A DNA stretch of 64,000 bases from JBDWFY01 sp039976075 (GTDB lineage Bacteria; Pseudomonadota; Alphaproteobacteria; Rhizobiales; Stappiaceae). The position numbers were made by a program, and so were the translations under genes. The notes below the pieces were generated by a model, which worked only from the letters and a program-made list of their open reading frames with translations, did no database searches and had not been told where the DNA came from. Positions 17,626 through 26,040 of this stretch are shown here, in pieces. Within the stretch, counting starts at the first letter, position 1, and each line of letters begins with the position of its first letter. The stretch is taken from the NCBI GenBank assembly GCA_039976075.1, contig JBDWFY010000001.1:930001-994000 (forward strand). Direction: 5' to 3'.

Positions 17626-19275
17626 ATGCCCCGATATGACTACAAACCGTTTGATGTTGTGTGCCCACCGGAACTGCAGGGCACCGGCCATGCGGGGGAT
17701 CGGTACCCGGTCGCAATTATCGGGGCAGGCCCGATTGGTCTGGCCGCCGCGATCGACCTTGCGACCAAGGGTATTGGCAGCGTCGTTCTGGATGACAACA
17801 ACGTTGTATCAGTCGGCTCGCGTGCCATTTGCTGGTCAAAGCGGACGTTAGAGATCTTCGACCGTCTTGGCGTCGGCGAACGCATGCTTGAAAAGGGAGT
17901 GACCTGGAAAACCGGGCGCCTCTTCCACAAGGATGTGGAAGTCTATAATTTCGATCTGCTTCCCGAAGAGGGTCACAAGTACCCCGCCTTCATCAACCTC
18001 CAGCAGTATCACGTTGAACAGTATCTGGTGGAGCGGGCGCGGCAGTTTCCCGATCTCATTGATCTGCGGTTCAAAAACGCCGTCACCGACCACAAGGATC
18101 ACGGTGATCATGTCACCCTGGATGTCGAAACTTCCTTTGGAAATTACGCGCTGAAGGCAGACTATGTGCTGGCCTGTGACGGCGCGGGTTCTGCAACGCG
18201 GTCCCGCATGGAACTTCCCTTCGAAGGGCAGACATTTGATGAGCACTTCTTGATTGTCGATGTTGAAATGGAAGAGAGCCCGTTTCACTCCGATCATCCG
18301 GAGCGTTGGTTCTGGTTCGAGCCAACGTTCCATGATGGCCAGTCTTCTCTGCTTCACAAACAGCCGGACAATATCTATCGCATCGATCTGCAACTGGGAC
18401 CGGATGTGGACTGGGAAAACGAAGCAACAGAAGAAAAGGCGGTCCCCCGCATCAGGGCCATCGTTGGTGACAAACCGTTTCAGATCGACTGGATGAGCGT
18501 CTATAAATTTCGCTGTGCCCGGCTCAAGCGGTTCGTCCATAACCGGCTGATTTTTGTCGGCGACAGCGCCCATGTCGTTTCGCCGTTCGGAGCACGGGGC
18601 GGCAATGGCGGCATCCAGGATGTCGATAATCTGTGCTGGAAACTTGCGGCCGTTCTGAACGGCAACGCGCCGGGTACTCTGCTTGAGACCTACAATGAAG
18701 AGCGCACTTATGGCTCAGATGAAAACATTCTGAATTCAGCCCGCGCCACCAACTTCATGACCCCCAAATCACCGATCGAGCATTTGTTCAGAAACGAAGT
18801 GCTCAAACTTTCCAAACAGATGCCCTTTGCACGCAAACTGATCAATTCCGGGCGCCTCTCAACGCCTTGCTCTCTTGCTGGCTCCTCGCTGAACATCAAA
18901 GCGGATGTGGGTGTTCAACAACCTGCCACTGTTGCTGTCGGCGATGCTCTTTTGGATGTGCCTCTAAGTTTGGATGGAGCGAAAAAATGGTTGATCTCCG
19001 AAGTCCAGGGCGCTTTCACGCTTGTTGGATTTGGTGATGTTCACCTCCCGGACACTGAAGGTGTGCACCGGATAGGCGTTGCTCAGAAACGCGCTGACTA
19101 TCCCGTTTTTGAGGATCCCGAAGGGCTGGCACTCAAACGGTACGGCAATGGTTTTGCCTATCTGTTCCGGCCCGATGGCCACGTTGCCGCGATATTTGAC
19201 GCGCCGGACGAGACCACCATTCTACAGATAATCGACAGGATGGGATTGCACCACCCTATAAAGGATGTTGCCTGA
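17626..19275 (+). CDS. FAD-dependent aromatic hydroxylase (PheA/MhpA type)
   Basis: A 549-residue class A flavin monooxygenase. FAD-binding GAGPIGLAAAIDLA sits near residue 35, the DG motif is in LACDGAGSATR, and the GD motif is in FVGDSAHVVSPFGARGGNGG. A C-terminal thioredoxin-like domain typical of phenol hydroxylase and MhpA relatives follows. The start is ATG 17626 with AGGGA upstream; the reading frame continues further left but into the previous gene. In this operon it could hydroxylate an aromatic precursor to homogentisate or a related diphenol. The substrate is not readable from sequence. Confidence 0.9.
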   Translation: MPRYDYKPFDVVCPPELQGTGHAGDRYPVAIIGAGPIGLAAAIDLATKGIGSVVLDDNNVVSVGSRAICWSKRTLEIFDRLGVGERMLEKGVTWKTGRLFHKDVEVYNFDLLPEEGHKYPAFINLQQYHVEQYLVERARQFPDLIDLRFKNAVTDHKDHGDHVTLDVETSFGNYALKADYVLACDGAGSATRSRMELPFEGQTFDEHFLIVDVEMEESPFHSDHPERWFWFEPTFHDGQSSLLHKQPDNIYRIDLQLGPDVDWENEATEEKAVPRIRAIVGDKPFQIDWMSVYKFRCARLKRFVHNRLIFVGDSAHVVSPFGARGGNGGIQDVDNLCWKLAAVLNGNAPGTLLETYNEERTYGSDENILNSARATNFMTPKSPIEHLFRNEVLKLSKQMPFARKLINSGRLSTPCSLAGSSLNIKADVGVQQPATVAVGDALLDVPLSLDGAKKWLISEVQGAFTLVGFGDVHLPDTEGVHRIGVAQKRADYPVFEDPEGLALKRYGNGFAYLFRPDGHVAAIFDAPDETTILQIIDRMGLHHPIKDVA

Positions 19276-19475
19276 TGGAAAACGGATCCATACAAGCCGA
19301 TAATCTGGGCGCTGACGGCGATGCATTCTACACCGCTCTCATGGTCACCCATGAAGGACTGAGCGAAGTGCAAAGCCACGCGTTGAACGCACGATTGGTG
19401 CTGATGATGGCCAATCAGATTGGTGATCTCAACGTTCTCAAATCGCTCCTGTCCAGCGCACGAGATGTCAAATGA
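19275..19475 (+). CDS. DUF2783 family small protein
   Basis: A 66-residue protein matching my recollection of DUF2783: GDAFYTALMVTHEGLS and ALNARLVLMMANQIGD are the conserved blocks. The ATG shares its A with the preceding TGA, and its own stop overlaps the ATG of maiA by four bases, so it is embedded in the operon and almost surely translated. The function is unknown. Its constant neighbourhood with the FAD hydroxylase suggests an accessory role for that enzyme. Confidence 0.88.
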   Translation: MENGSIQADNLGADGDAFYTALMVTHEGLSEVQSHALNARLVLMMANQIGDLNVLKSLLSSARDVK

Positions 19476-20125
19476 GTGACATTACCCTTTTCGACTACTG
19501 GCGCTCCTCTGCCAGCTACAGGGTGCGGATTGCCCTCAATCTTTCTGGCCTCGACTACAGGCTGGTCAGCATCAATCTGCTGGAAAAAGAACACAAATCC
19601 GAGGCGTATCTGGCCCGAAACCCACAAGGACTGGTTCCGGCGCTCGAAATTGACGGTCACGTACTTACATCGTCTCTGGCGATCATCGAGTATCTGGACA
19701 GCAAGCGAGGGCTGGGGTTATTGCCTCAAGATCCTGTCACCCGTGCTCACACGCAGGCGCTCGCCCATTCATTGGCCATAGACATTCATCCGGTCTGCAA
19801 TCTCAGCGTTGTTGCCTATGCCGCCGATATAGCGGAAGGAAAGGACAATGTGCGCGAGGACTGGATGAAACATTTCATCCGCCCCGGCCTGCGCGCCTTC
19901 GAAACGCTGCTCTCCCGGTTTGATCAGACCCCCTATTGCACCGGCAACGCGCCCGGCCTTGCCGACATCTGCCTTATCCCGCAGATCTATAACGCGGACA
20001 GGTGGGGCGTCGATTATGCCGACTGTCCGAAAATCATCACGGTTGTCGAGGCCTGCCGGGAACTTGCTGCGTTTCAGGACGCGCATCCGGATAGGGCAAA
20101 GGAGAAGGCAGTAATCAAACGATAG
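19472..20125 (+). CDS. maiA: Maleylacetoacetate isomerase
   Basis: A 217-residue zeta-class glutathione transferase. The active-site segment WRSSASYRVRIALN (SSxxxR pattern) and NPQGLVPALEIDG identify it. It isomerises maleylacetoacetate to fumarylacetoacetate using glutathione, between the hmgA and fah steps. It is the last gene of the operon. The start overlaps the previous stop (ATGA). Confidence 0.96.
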   Translation: MSDITLFDYWRSSASYRVRIALNLSGLDYRLVSINLLEKEHKSEAYLARNPQGLVPALEIDGHVLTSSLAIIEYLDSKRGLGLLPQDPVTRAHTQALAHSLAIDIHPVCNLSVVAYAADIAEGKDNVREDWMKHFIRPGLRAFETLLSRFDQTPYCTGNAPGLADICLIPQIYNADRWGVDYADCPKIITVVEACRELAAFQDAHPDRAKEKAVIKR

Positions 20126-20224
20126 TGGTATTCGATGTTCTGCCAACTGACATTCCCCCCGCAACTCTGATAGGAGTCATAACGGCCAATAATTGAAGGT
20201 CGAGATGGGGGGCGACTGAGCAAA

Positions 20225-22792
20225 ATGGCGGAACACCAGCATAAGATGAACTGGAAGACCATTGCGGTGGGTGTCTTTGCCGTCGCGATTACCGTTTTCG
20301 CGTTCTACATGCTTCATCATTTTACGGAAAACATCACGCTATCGGATGTTTTTGAGGATATTCAGAATACCTCTACCCGACAGTTGTTGCTTGCCGTTCT
20401 GGCCACGCTTGTCAGTTTCGCGGCCATTGCTTTTTACGAGAATATATCGGTGCGGCTTGTTGCGCCGGACCGGGTGTCATGGCGCACCGCGTCATGGGCC
20501 GGGATTTCCAGTTTTGCCATCTCCGATGTTGCCGGTTTCCACATCCTGACAGGCGGTGCATTGCGCTATCGGATCTATAGCGGCAAGGGACTTGATATCT
20601 CGGAAATCGGTCAGATCGTCGGGCTGTCCTGGATCGCGTTCTGGGCCGGTCTCTGTTTGCTTGTCGGTTTGGCCTTTACGTTTGATCCCGGCGGCATTCC
20701 GGTTTCATCTGCAATCCCCTCTACCGTAATCAGCGTTGCCGGGATCTCCGTTTTATTGATTTTTGTCGCCTACTTCGCCTGGGCTATGACCGGTACCCGG
20801 ACGATTGAGTTGCACGGTGTAACGATCAAAATCCCCGGATTTGCGACCAGCCTGTTGCTGCTTGGTGCCGGGGCACTAGATGTGGCGGCATCCATCGGCG
20901 TTCTCTATGTGCTGATGCCCTCTGATGTCGTCGGCTCGCTGGGTGGTTTTTACGTCATCTGTCTGTCCGCGATCATCATTGGAGCCGTCAGCCACTCGCC
21001 GGGCGGGCTAGGCGTTTACGAAGCGACCATTATTCTGGGCCTGGGCGCAACGGGACGATCCGATGTTGTGGGCGCCCTCATTCTCTACCGCATCATCTAC
21101 TTCCTGTTACCGCTTATTCCCGTCGCAATGGCTTTGCTTGTTATGGAACTTGCACGCGGCAGAAAAGCCATTGCCAATTCCGCAAGGAGCATTGGCAGAC
21201 TGTCCGAACCGCTTGTACCGCCGCTCGTGGCCGGACTGGCCTTTGTCGGCGGTCTGGTCCTGTTGTTTTCCGGCTCTCTCCCTGTGGGCGACCTGCGGCA
21301 CGAGTGGATCAAATCCGCGCTGCCGCTTCCTTTCGTGGAATCCTCCCACCTGCTTGCCAGCCTTGCCGGGTTCGCGTTGCTCGTTCTCGCCAACGCCCTG
21401 CTGAGGCGTCGTGAGAGCGCTTACTACCTGACGATGACCCTGCTAGGGGTCGGGGCGGTCTTTGCTCTCACCAAAGGTCTTGATTACGAAGAGGCGGTCC
21501 TCTTGGGCGTTATCTTTGTTCTATTGCTCCCCTTTCGGTCAGCATTTTACCGCAAGTCTTCGGAGTCCCTGCTTGCTGTTACGCCAGGCTGGCTGGCAAT
21601 CATTGCGATCACCGTCGCTGCGGCAGTCTGGCTCGGCTTTTTTGCCCATCGCCATGTGGAATACTCAAACCAGCTCTGGTGGGAATTTACCTGGGATGGC
21701 TCCGCACCACGCTTTTTGCGCACCAGTGTCGCCGTCGTGGCTGCTTTGTTCGTGCTGGGGCTGAACATGCTGCTTAACCGGCGCGGCAGTCAGATTGCCC
21801 CGATTGAAGCTGTACCGGACAGTGTACGCAAGCTGGTTGCCCAGTCCGCCGATCCGGACACCACAATCGCACTTCTGGGTGATAAACATTTTCTCGTTTC
21901 CGAAGACGAGACCGCCTTCCTGATGTATGGCGTCATGGGAGGTAGCTTTATTGCCATGGGCGACCCGGTCGGCGACCCCGAACAGGGAGCAGCACTTGCC
22001 TGGAAATTCCGCGAAATGGCAGATCAGGGCGGCTATAGAACGGCCTTTTATTCCATAGGCCCGAATTTCCTGCCGCTTTATCTCGACATGGGTCTGTCGG
22101 TCTTGAAAATCGGTGAGAAGGCCAGCGTCGATATTCAAGCCTTTACGCTGGATATTCCTCGATTCAAGAGTATGCGCCACGCAAACCGCAGGGCGGTAAA
22201 GGACGGGCTGACATTCTCCATCGTTCCCCAAGCGGACATCCCGGCCATTCTGCCTGAATTGAAGGAAGTGTCTGACGCCTGGCTTGATATCAAGGCGGGC
22301 AGCGAAAAGCAGTTTGCGATTGCCAGTTTCAAGGAAGACTATCTGACGTGTTTTGACTGCGCCGTGGTCAAGAAGGACGACAAGATTATCGCCTTTGCCA
22401 ATATTTTGCGCGGCGCGGAAAAGGAGGAACTTTCCGTCGATCTGATGCGCTATCGGCCGAAAATCTCGGGCGTCATCATGGATTTTCTGTTTGCGCAGTT
22501 GCTGCTTCAGGGCAAGGAGGAAGGCTATCGCTGGTTTGCCCTTGGTGCAGCGCCACTTTCAGGTCTTGCCGATCATCCACTTGCAACCTCCTGGAACCGC
22601 GTCGGCACGATGATTTATCGGCACGGAGAGGAATTTTATCACTTTGAAGGCCTGCGCTCCTACAAGGCAAAGTTTGATCCGACCTGGACTCCAAACTACC
22701 TGGCCTGCGCCGGTGGTTTTTCGGTCCCCAAAGTCCTGTTTGATGTGACCTCGCTGATTGCAGGCGGCAGGTTGAAAGCACTGAAGAAATGA
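20225..22792 (+). CDS. lpiA: Phosphatidylglycerol lysyltransferase / flippase (MprF/LpiA type)
   Basis: An 855-residue two-part protein. Residues 1 to about 520 are a polytopic flippase-like region with over ten helices (GGALRYRIYSGKGLDISEIG, SHSPGGLGVYEATIILGLGA). Residues about 540-850 are the cytosolic synthase domain (DUF2156: TIALLGDKHFLVSEDE, AMGDPVGDPEQ, HANRRAVKDG, VIMDFLFAQLLL). It transfers an aminoacyl group, usually lysine, from tRNA to phosphatidylglycerol, lowering negative surface charge. In rhizobia and Agrobacterium this gene sits with acvB, as here. The downstream gene starts inside its stop codon. Confidence 0.92.
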   Translation: MAEHQHKMNWKTIAVGVFAVAITVFAFYMLHHFTENITLSDVFEDIQNTSTRQLLLAVLATLVSFAAIAFYENISVRLVAPDRVSWRTASWAGISSFAISDVAGFHILTGGALRYRIYSGKGLDISEIGQIVGLSWIAFWAGLCLLVGLAFTFDPGGIPVSSAIPSTVISVAGISVLLIFVAYFAWAMTGTRTIELHGVTIKIPGFATSLLLLGAGALDVAASIGVLYVLMPSDVVGSLGGFYVICLSAIIIGAVSHSPGGLGVYEATIILGLGATGRSDVVGALILYRIIYFLLPLIPVAMALLVMELARGRKAIANSARSIGRLSEPLVPPLVAGLAFVGGLVLLFSGSLPVGDLRHEWIKSALPLPFVESSHLLASLAGFALLVLANALLRRRESAYYLTMTLLGVGAVFALTKGLDYEEAVLLGVIFVLLLPFRSAFYRKSSESLLAVTPGWLAIIAITVAAAVWLGFFAHRHVEYSNQLWWEFTWDGSAPRFLRTSVAVVAALFVLGLNMLLNRRGSQIAPIEAVPDSVRKLVAQSADPDTTIALLGDKHFLVSEDETAFLMYGVMGGSFIAMGDPVGDPEQGAALAWKFREMADQGGYRTAFYSIGPNFLPLYLDMGLSVLKIGEKASVDIQAFTLDIPRFKSMRHANRRAVKDGLTFSIVPQADIPAILPELKEVSDAWLDIKAGSEKQFAIASFKEDYLTCFDCAVVKKDDKIIAFANILRGAEKEELSVDLMRYRPKISGVIMDFLFAQLLLQGKEEGYRWFALGAAPLSGLADHPLATSWNRVGTMIYRHGEEFYHFEGLRSYKAKFDPTWTPNYLACAGGFSVPKVLFDVTSLIAGGRLKALKK

Positions 22793-23475
22793 AACTGCTT
22801 ATTGTGGTTCTGGCATTAATGGCACTGAGCGCGTGCGATGAGCGGGATACTCCGTTTCCCGATCTGCCAGTCCACATCACCGAACCGGGAAGCGCACAGG
22901 CCAAGGGCGTTGTTATCTTCTGGTCAGGCGATGCAGGCTGGAGCGGCTCGATGCAGGGCATCGCCGATGCGCTTGCAAAGCGAGGGTATGGGGTCGTCGG
23001 CCTCAGTTCATTGAGCTATTTCTGGTATGAACAAGCCCCTGAAACCATGGCAACAGATACCGAGCGCCTTGTTGGACACTATTCTGACAGCTGGAAGTCC
23101 GATACCGTCATCCTGCTTGGTTACTCCTTTGGTGCAGACACACTGCCTTTCGCCTGGCCTCATCTATCTGAGGCCACAAAGGAAAAAACACGGCTGATCG
23201 GTTTACTCAGTCCCTTCAAGAAAACGGAATTCGAAGTAACGATACAGGGCATGCTTGGCATTATTCGCGGAGATCATGATGTTGTCGCCGCAATTGACAA
23301 ACTACCGGCGGCCCAAACGTTTTGCCTGACGGGAAAGCAGGAGACAGACATGGCGTGCAATACCGACGATGGCTATGAAACAGTGTTTGTCGCCGGAGGG
23401 CACGGCTACGACCAAGACTGGAACCGGATTGCTGCGCTACTGGACACAGCGGTCGACGCCAGATCTGATTTTTGA
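22789..23475 (+). CDS. acvB: AcvB/VirJ-family lipoprotein, probable lysyl-phosphatidylglycerol hydrolase
   Basis: A 228-residue alpha/beta-hydrolase with an N-terminal lipobox (MALSAC, cleavage before Cys16) and a nucleophile elbow GYSFGAD. Blocks VIFWSGDAGWSG and VGLSSLSYFW are typical of the VirJ/AcvB family. AcvB of Agrobacterium hydrolyses lysyl-phosphatidylglycerol in the periplasm, countering LpiA. The four-base overlap with lpiA supports that function over a type IV secretion role. This is a short single-domain form (AcvB is about twice as long), so it corresponds to the VirJ-like half. HGYDQDWNRIA carries the probable catalytic histidine. Confidence 0.85.
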   Translation: MKLLIVVLALMALSACDERDTPFPDLPVHITEPGSAQAKGVVIFWSGDAGWSGSMQGIADALAKRGYGVVGLSSLSYFWYEQAPETMATDTERLVGHYSDSWKSDTVILLGYSFGADTLPFAWPHLSEATKEKTRLIGLLSPFKKTEFEVTIQGMLGIIRGDHDVVAAIDKLPAAQTFCLTGKQETDMACNTDDGYETVFVAGGHGYDQDWNRIAALLDTAVDARSDF

Positions 23476-23698
23476 CCACAGGTTAGTCCGTCTTCTTCCC
23501 ATTTTGGCCCAATAGTTGAACTGCAGTTTGATGCCCATCAAATAAATGCGCCCGGATCATCGATAAACTGTCCTGAGCACGGGACGTAACAGAACGAGCA
23601 AATCGGGATGTACCGAACCCTCTGTCGCACTCATATAATGTCCGATAGGATCGAATGAGCCACGGACAACAACTCACATTTTGGAAAGTCGAGCGGCG

Positions 23699-24220
23699 AT
23701 GAAAATTGCATGGGTCAGTTCCCCATCTCAGGGCGAAACAGACCGCCTCCTGGCAGAAACAGCTGCTAAGCTGCGTGAAGAAGGCGTTGGTCTGAGTGGT
23801 ATCGTAAAAGTTCTGGATCATATCGCCACCGCAGAGAACGGATGCGAGATGAAGGTGCGCGTCCTGCCCGAGGGACCGATCGTTCAGATCACACAGGATC
23901 TGGGCAGGGGCTCAAATGCCTGCCGTCTGGATCCCGGCGCCCTGGCCAGTGCGGTGTCATTGGTTCAAAATGCAGGCCTCGATGGCACAAAGCTGTTCAT
24001 TCTCAACAAGTTCGGCCCGGAAGAGGCCACGGGACGAGGCTTTTGTGATGTCATTGGTGCCGCGCTGGAACAGGAAATTCCGGTACTGGTCGGCGTTGGC
24101 GCCAGTCATGAGGCCTTTAATCACTTTGCAGACGGAATGGCCGAAGAACTGAAGCCTGATCAAGAGGCGATTTATACCTGGTGCCAGTCGGCAATTACTG
24201 AAAGCGGTCCTGCACAATAG
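23699..24220 (+). CDS. DUF2478 domain protein
   Basis: A 173-residue protein resembling DUF2478: FILNKFGPEEATGRGFCDVI and IPVLVGVGASHEAFNHFA are the blocks I recognise. The N-terminal MKIAWVSSPSQGETDRLLAE is compatible with a P-loop-like fold but lacks a complete Walker A. Start ATG 23699 is favoured over TTG 23681. The gene stands alone. DUF2478 genes are often near molybdenum functions; the only Mo protein here is 10 kb away, so no link can be claimed. Confidence 0.75.
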   Translation: MKIAWVSSPSQGETDRLLAETAAKLREEGVGLSGIVKVLDHIATAENGCEMKVRVLPEGPIVQITQDLGRGSNACRLDPGALASAVSLVQNAGLDGTKLFILNKFGPEEATGRGFCDVIGAALEQEIPVLVGVGASHEAFNHFADGMAEELKPDQEAIYTWCQSAITESGPAQ

Positions 24221-24265
24221 TATTCGGTCCCTGCCCCAGGCGCTATGTGGATGGCTTCATCGAGG

Positions 24266-24898
24266 CTATCTTGCAGACTTATCATTCAGCAACTGAATGG
24301 CCTTGATTGCTGCTGGTCGATCAGCCAGACGATCATACCAACGCTGAAGAGTCGGCCGCTCCTTGAAATCAGCGCCGGCTTTTTCCCGTCGCCACAACCA
24401 ACCGAACTGCGCCATATCAGCAATCGTGTAATCCGGACCGGCGAAATACGCGGTATCAGTCAGTCGTTCTTCAAGACGATCCATCAGATTATTAGTCAGT
24501 GCGAGATAATGCGCGTGCGCCGCTTCATTCTGTTCCGGAGCGAGTAATCGCCAATATTCGGATTGTCCGAAAATGGGTCCGCAGGAAGCGGACTGAAACA
24601 TCAGCCATTGCAAGGCTGTCGACCGATCTTGAACAGCTTCTGGCAAAAATTTCTCAAATTTCTCCGCAATGTAAATCAAAATGGCCGCAGATTCCCAGAC
24701 AACGAAGGGCGCGTCTTTTGCAGTATGATCGACAATAGTGGGGACCTTGCCGTGAGGATTGATCGCCTGGAAAGTGGGTGATTTCTGTTCACCGGCACGA
24801 ATATCAATCGGATGATACGTGTAGTCAGCCTCAATTTCCTCAAGTAAAAGCAGTACCTTGAGTGAATTGGCTGTATCGAAACCGTAAAAGTCGATCAT
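24266..24898 (-). CDS. Glutathione S-transferase family protein (YfcG/GstB-like)
   Basis: A 210-residue GST with a thioredoxin-like N-terminal domain (DFYGFDTANSLKVLLLLEEI, INPHGKVPTIVD, VVWESAAILIYIAEKF) and a helical C-terminal domain (FAGPDYTIADMAQFGWLW). The ESAAIL segment is the glutathione gamma-glutamyl site. The TANSLK N terminus resembles the YfcG/Ure2-like group with disulfide reductase activity. It lies at the end of the minus-strand sugar cluster but is separated from it by a pseudogene, so it may be unrelated. Confidence 0.9.
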   Translation of the reverse strand: MIDFYGFDTANSLKVLLLLEEIEADYTYHPIDIRAGEQKSPTFQAINPHGKVPTIVDHTAKDAPFVVWESAAILIYIAEKFEKFLPEAVQDRSTALQWLMFQSASCGPIFGQSEYWRLLAPEQNEAAHAHYLALTNNLMDRLEERLTDTAYFAGPDYTIADMAQFGWLWRREKAGADFKERPTLQRWYDRLADRPAAIKAIQLLNDKSAR

Positions 24899-24931
24899 GG
24901 GCCATGCCTAAACACAATAATGGTTACAGAG

Positions 24932-25122
24932 ATGTCGGGGAATGATCCCAAACGGTCCTTTATCGTTGTCATCAGCTTTGGCGGTACGATTGCAACGGCA
25001 AAGGCCGCAGTTTCAGCGGTGTCGTTCCCAGCCGCACCCACGAAGACCTGCTGGTAACCGTACCGGCGCTGTTCGAGTATGCTGGCAAAACGAACAGCGA
25101 CGACATCATCATCTGCCTTTAA
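24932..25122 (+). pseudogene. L-asparaginase/glutaminase N-terminal remnant, frameshifted
   Basis: Reading from ATG 24932 gives SFIVVISFGGTIATA, the conserved first strand and TGGTIA-type threonine motif of asparaginases. After about base 25000 the match continues in another frame as GVVPSRTHEDLLVTVP and ALFEYAGKTNSDDI, again like the asparaginase N-terminal region (VPxxxGEDLLxxVPxL). TAA at 25120 ends it. Only about 60 of more than 320 residues remain, so it is a truncated and frameshifted relic. It lies between the GST and SDR genes, both on the opposite strand. Confidence 0.7.
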
Positions 25123-25177
25123 TCTCACCCTCTGAAACGCAAGACTGGATGGCTTGCCATGTGAGTCATCAGGATTG

Positions 25178-25882
25178 CTAGACCGAGGCAGTCAGACCTC
25201 CGTCAACGCGGATGTTCTGGCCGGTAATGTAGCTGGAAGAATCCGACACAAGAAACGCTATGGTTTCTGAGAGTTCACGCACTTTCGCATATCGTCCAGC
25301 CGGGATGCGCGCAACTCTTTCGGCCTTTTCCGGAAGACTGTCGATAAACCCAGGCAGGACATTGTTCATGCGGACTCCATCCGCAGCATATTTGGTGCTG
25401 AAAAGTTTGGTATATCCTGCCAGACTGGCTCGAAATACAGCGGATGTGGGGAAATCCGGGTCCGGTTCAAAAGTGGCAAATGTAGAGACGTTGACGATGG
25501 ATCCGGACTTTTGAGTTTGCATAATGGGTAATACCAAACGTGCGGCGCGAACCACATTGAGAAAATAGTAATCCATCCCCAGATGCCAGTCTTCGTCACT
25601 TATTTCCATGATCGGGCCCTTGGGACCATGTCCGGTGCAGTTGACCAGCCCATCGATCCGGCCATATTTTTTTATGGACGCGTCGACGAAGCTCTTGAGG
25701 TCCTCTGGCACCAGGTTTGAACCGGTGTATCCCAGTCCACCCAATTCAACGCCGAGCGCCTCACCCTTTCCCGATGAAGACATCACTGCGACGTCACACC
25801 CATCTTCGGACAATTTTCTGGCCGTATCGGCACCAATTCCACTGCCAGCGCCAACAACCAATACAACCGGGTTTCCTGCCAT
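25178..25882 (-). CDS. SDR-family protein lacking the YxxxK catalytic pair
   Basis: A 234-residue SDR fold protein. The dinucleotide motif VGAGSGIGADTAR is intact, and NCTG replaces NNAG. The catalytic serine is in NVSTFATF, but the expected YxxxK reads VFRASLAGYTK, giving F and L at the Tyr and Lys positions. The C-terminal RVDGGLTASV is standard. It lies downstream of another SDR and an enolase-like gene in a transporter cluster. It may be a noncatalytic partner or use a different mechanism. Confidence 0.85.
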   Translation of the reverse strand: MAGNPVVLVVGAGSGIGADTARKLSEDGCDVAVMSSSGKGEALGVELGGLGYTGSNLVPEDLKSFVDASIKKYGRIDGLVNCTGHGPKGPIMEISDEDWHLGMDYYFLNVVRAARLVLPIMQTQKSGSIVNVSTFATFEPDPDFPTSAVFRASLAGYTKLFSTKYAADGVRMNNVLPGFIDSLPEKAERVARIPAGRYAKVRELSETIAFLVSDSSSYITGQNIRVDGGLTASV

Positions 25883-25956
25883 TATTTTGCATCCTTATAA
25901 GCCAAGAAAACAAGAGTATATTCGGCTAGAGGATCGTTGGCACACCAATTTTCAAT

Positions 25957-26008
25957 CGCCTGCGGCAAAATCCCACTTAATATAGCGGTATTGATTTTAC
26001 CGCAGGCG
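25957..26008. repeat. Long inverted repeat between two SDR genes
   Basis: Arms CGCCTGCGGCAAAATC (25957-25972) and GATTTTACCGCAGGCG (25993-26008) are complementary over 16 bases with one mismatch, around a 20-base AT-rich loop. No T-run follows in either direction, so a simple Rho-independent terminator is not supported. In the minus-strand mRNA it would form a very stable hairpin between the two SDR cistrons. Confidence 0.7.
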
Positions 26009-26040
26009 TCATCCGATTCAATTGATTTTGGCGCATAATA

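Noticed and set aside
22789..23475. VirJ as part of a type IV secretion system
   Set aside because: No virB/virD genes are present, and coupling to lpiA indicates lipid metabolism.
24895..25128. A 77-residue minus-strand frame touching the GST start
   Set aside because: The opposite strand shows asparaginase similarity in two frames, so this frame is the shadow of a relic.
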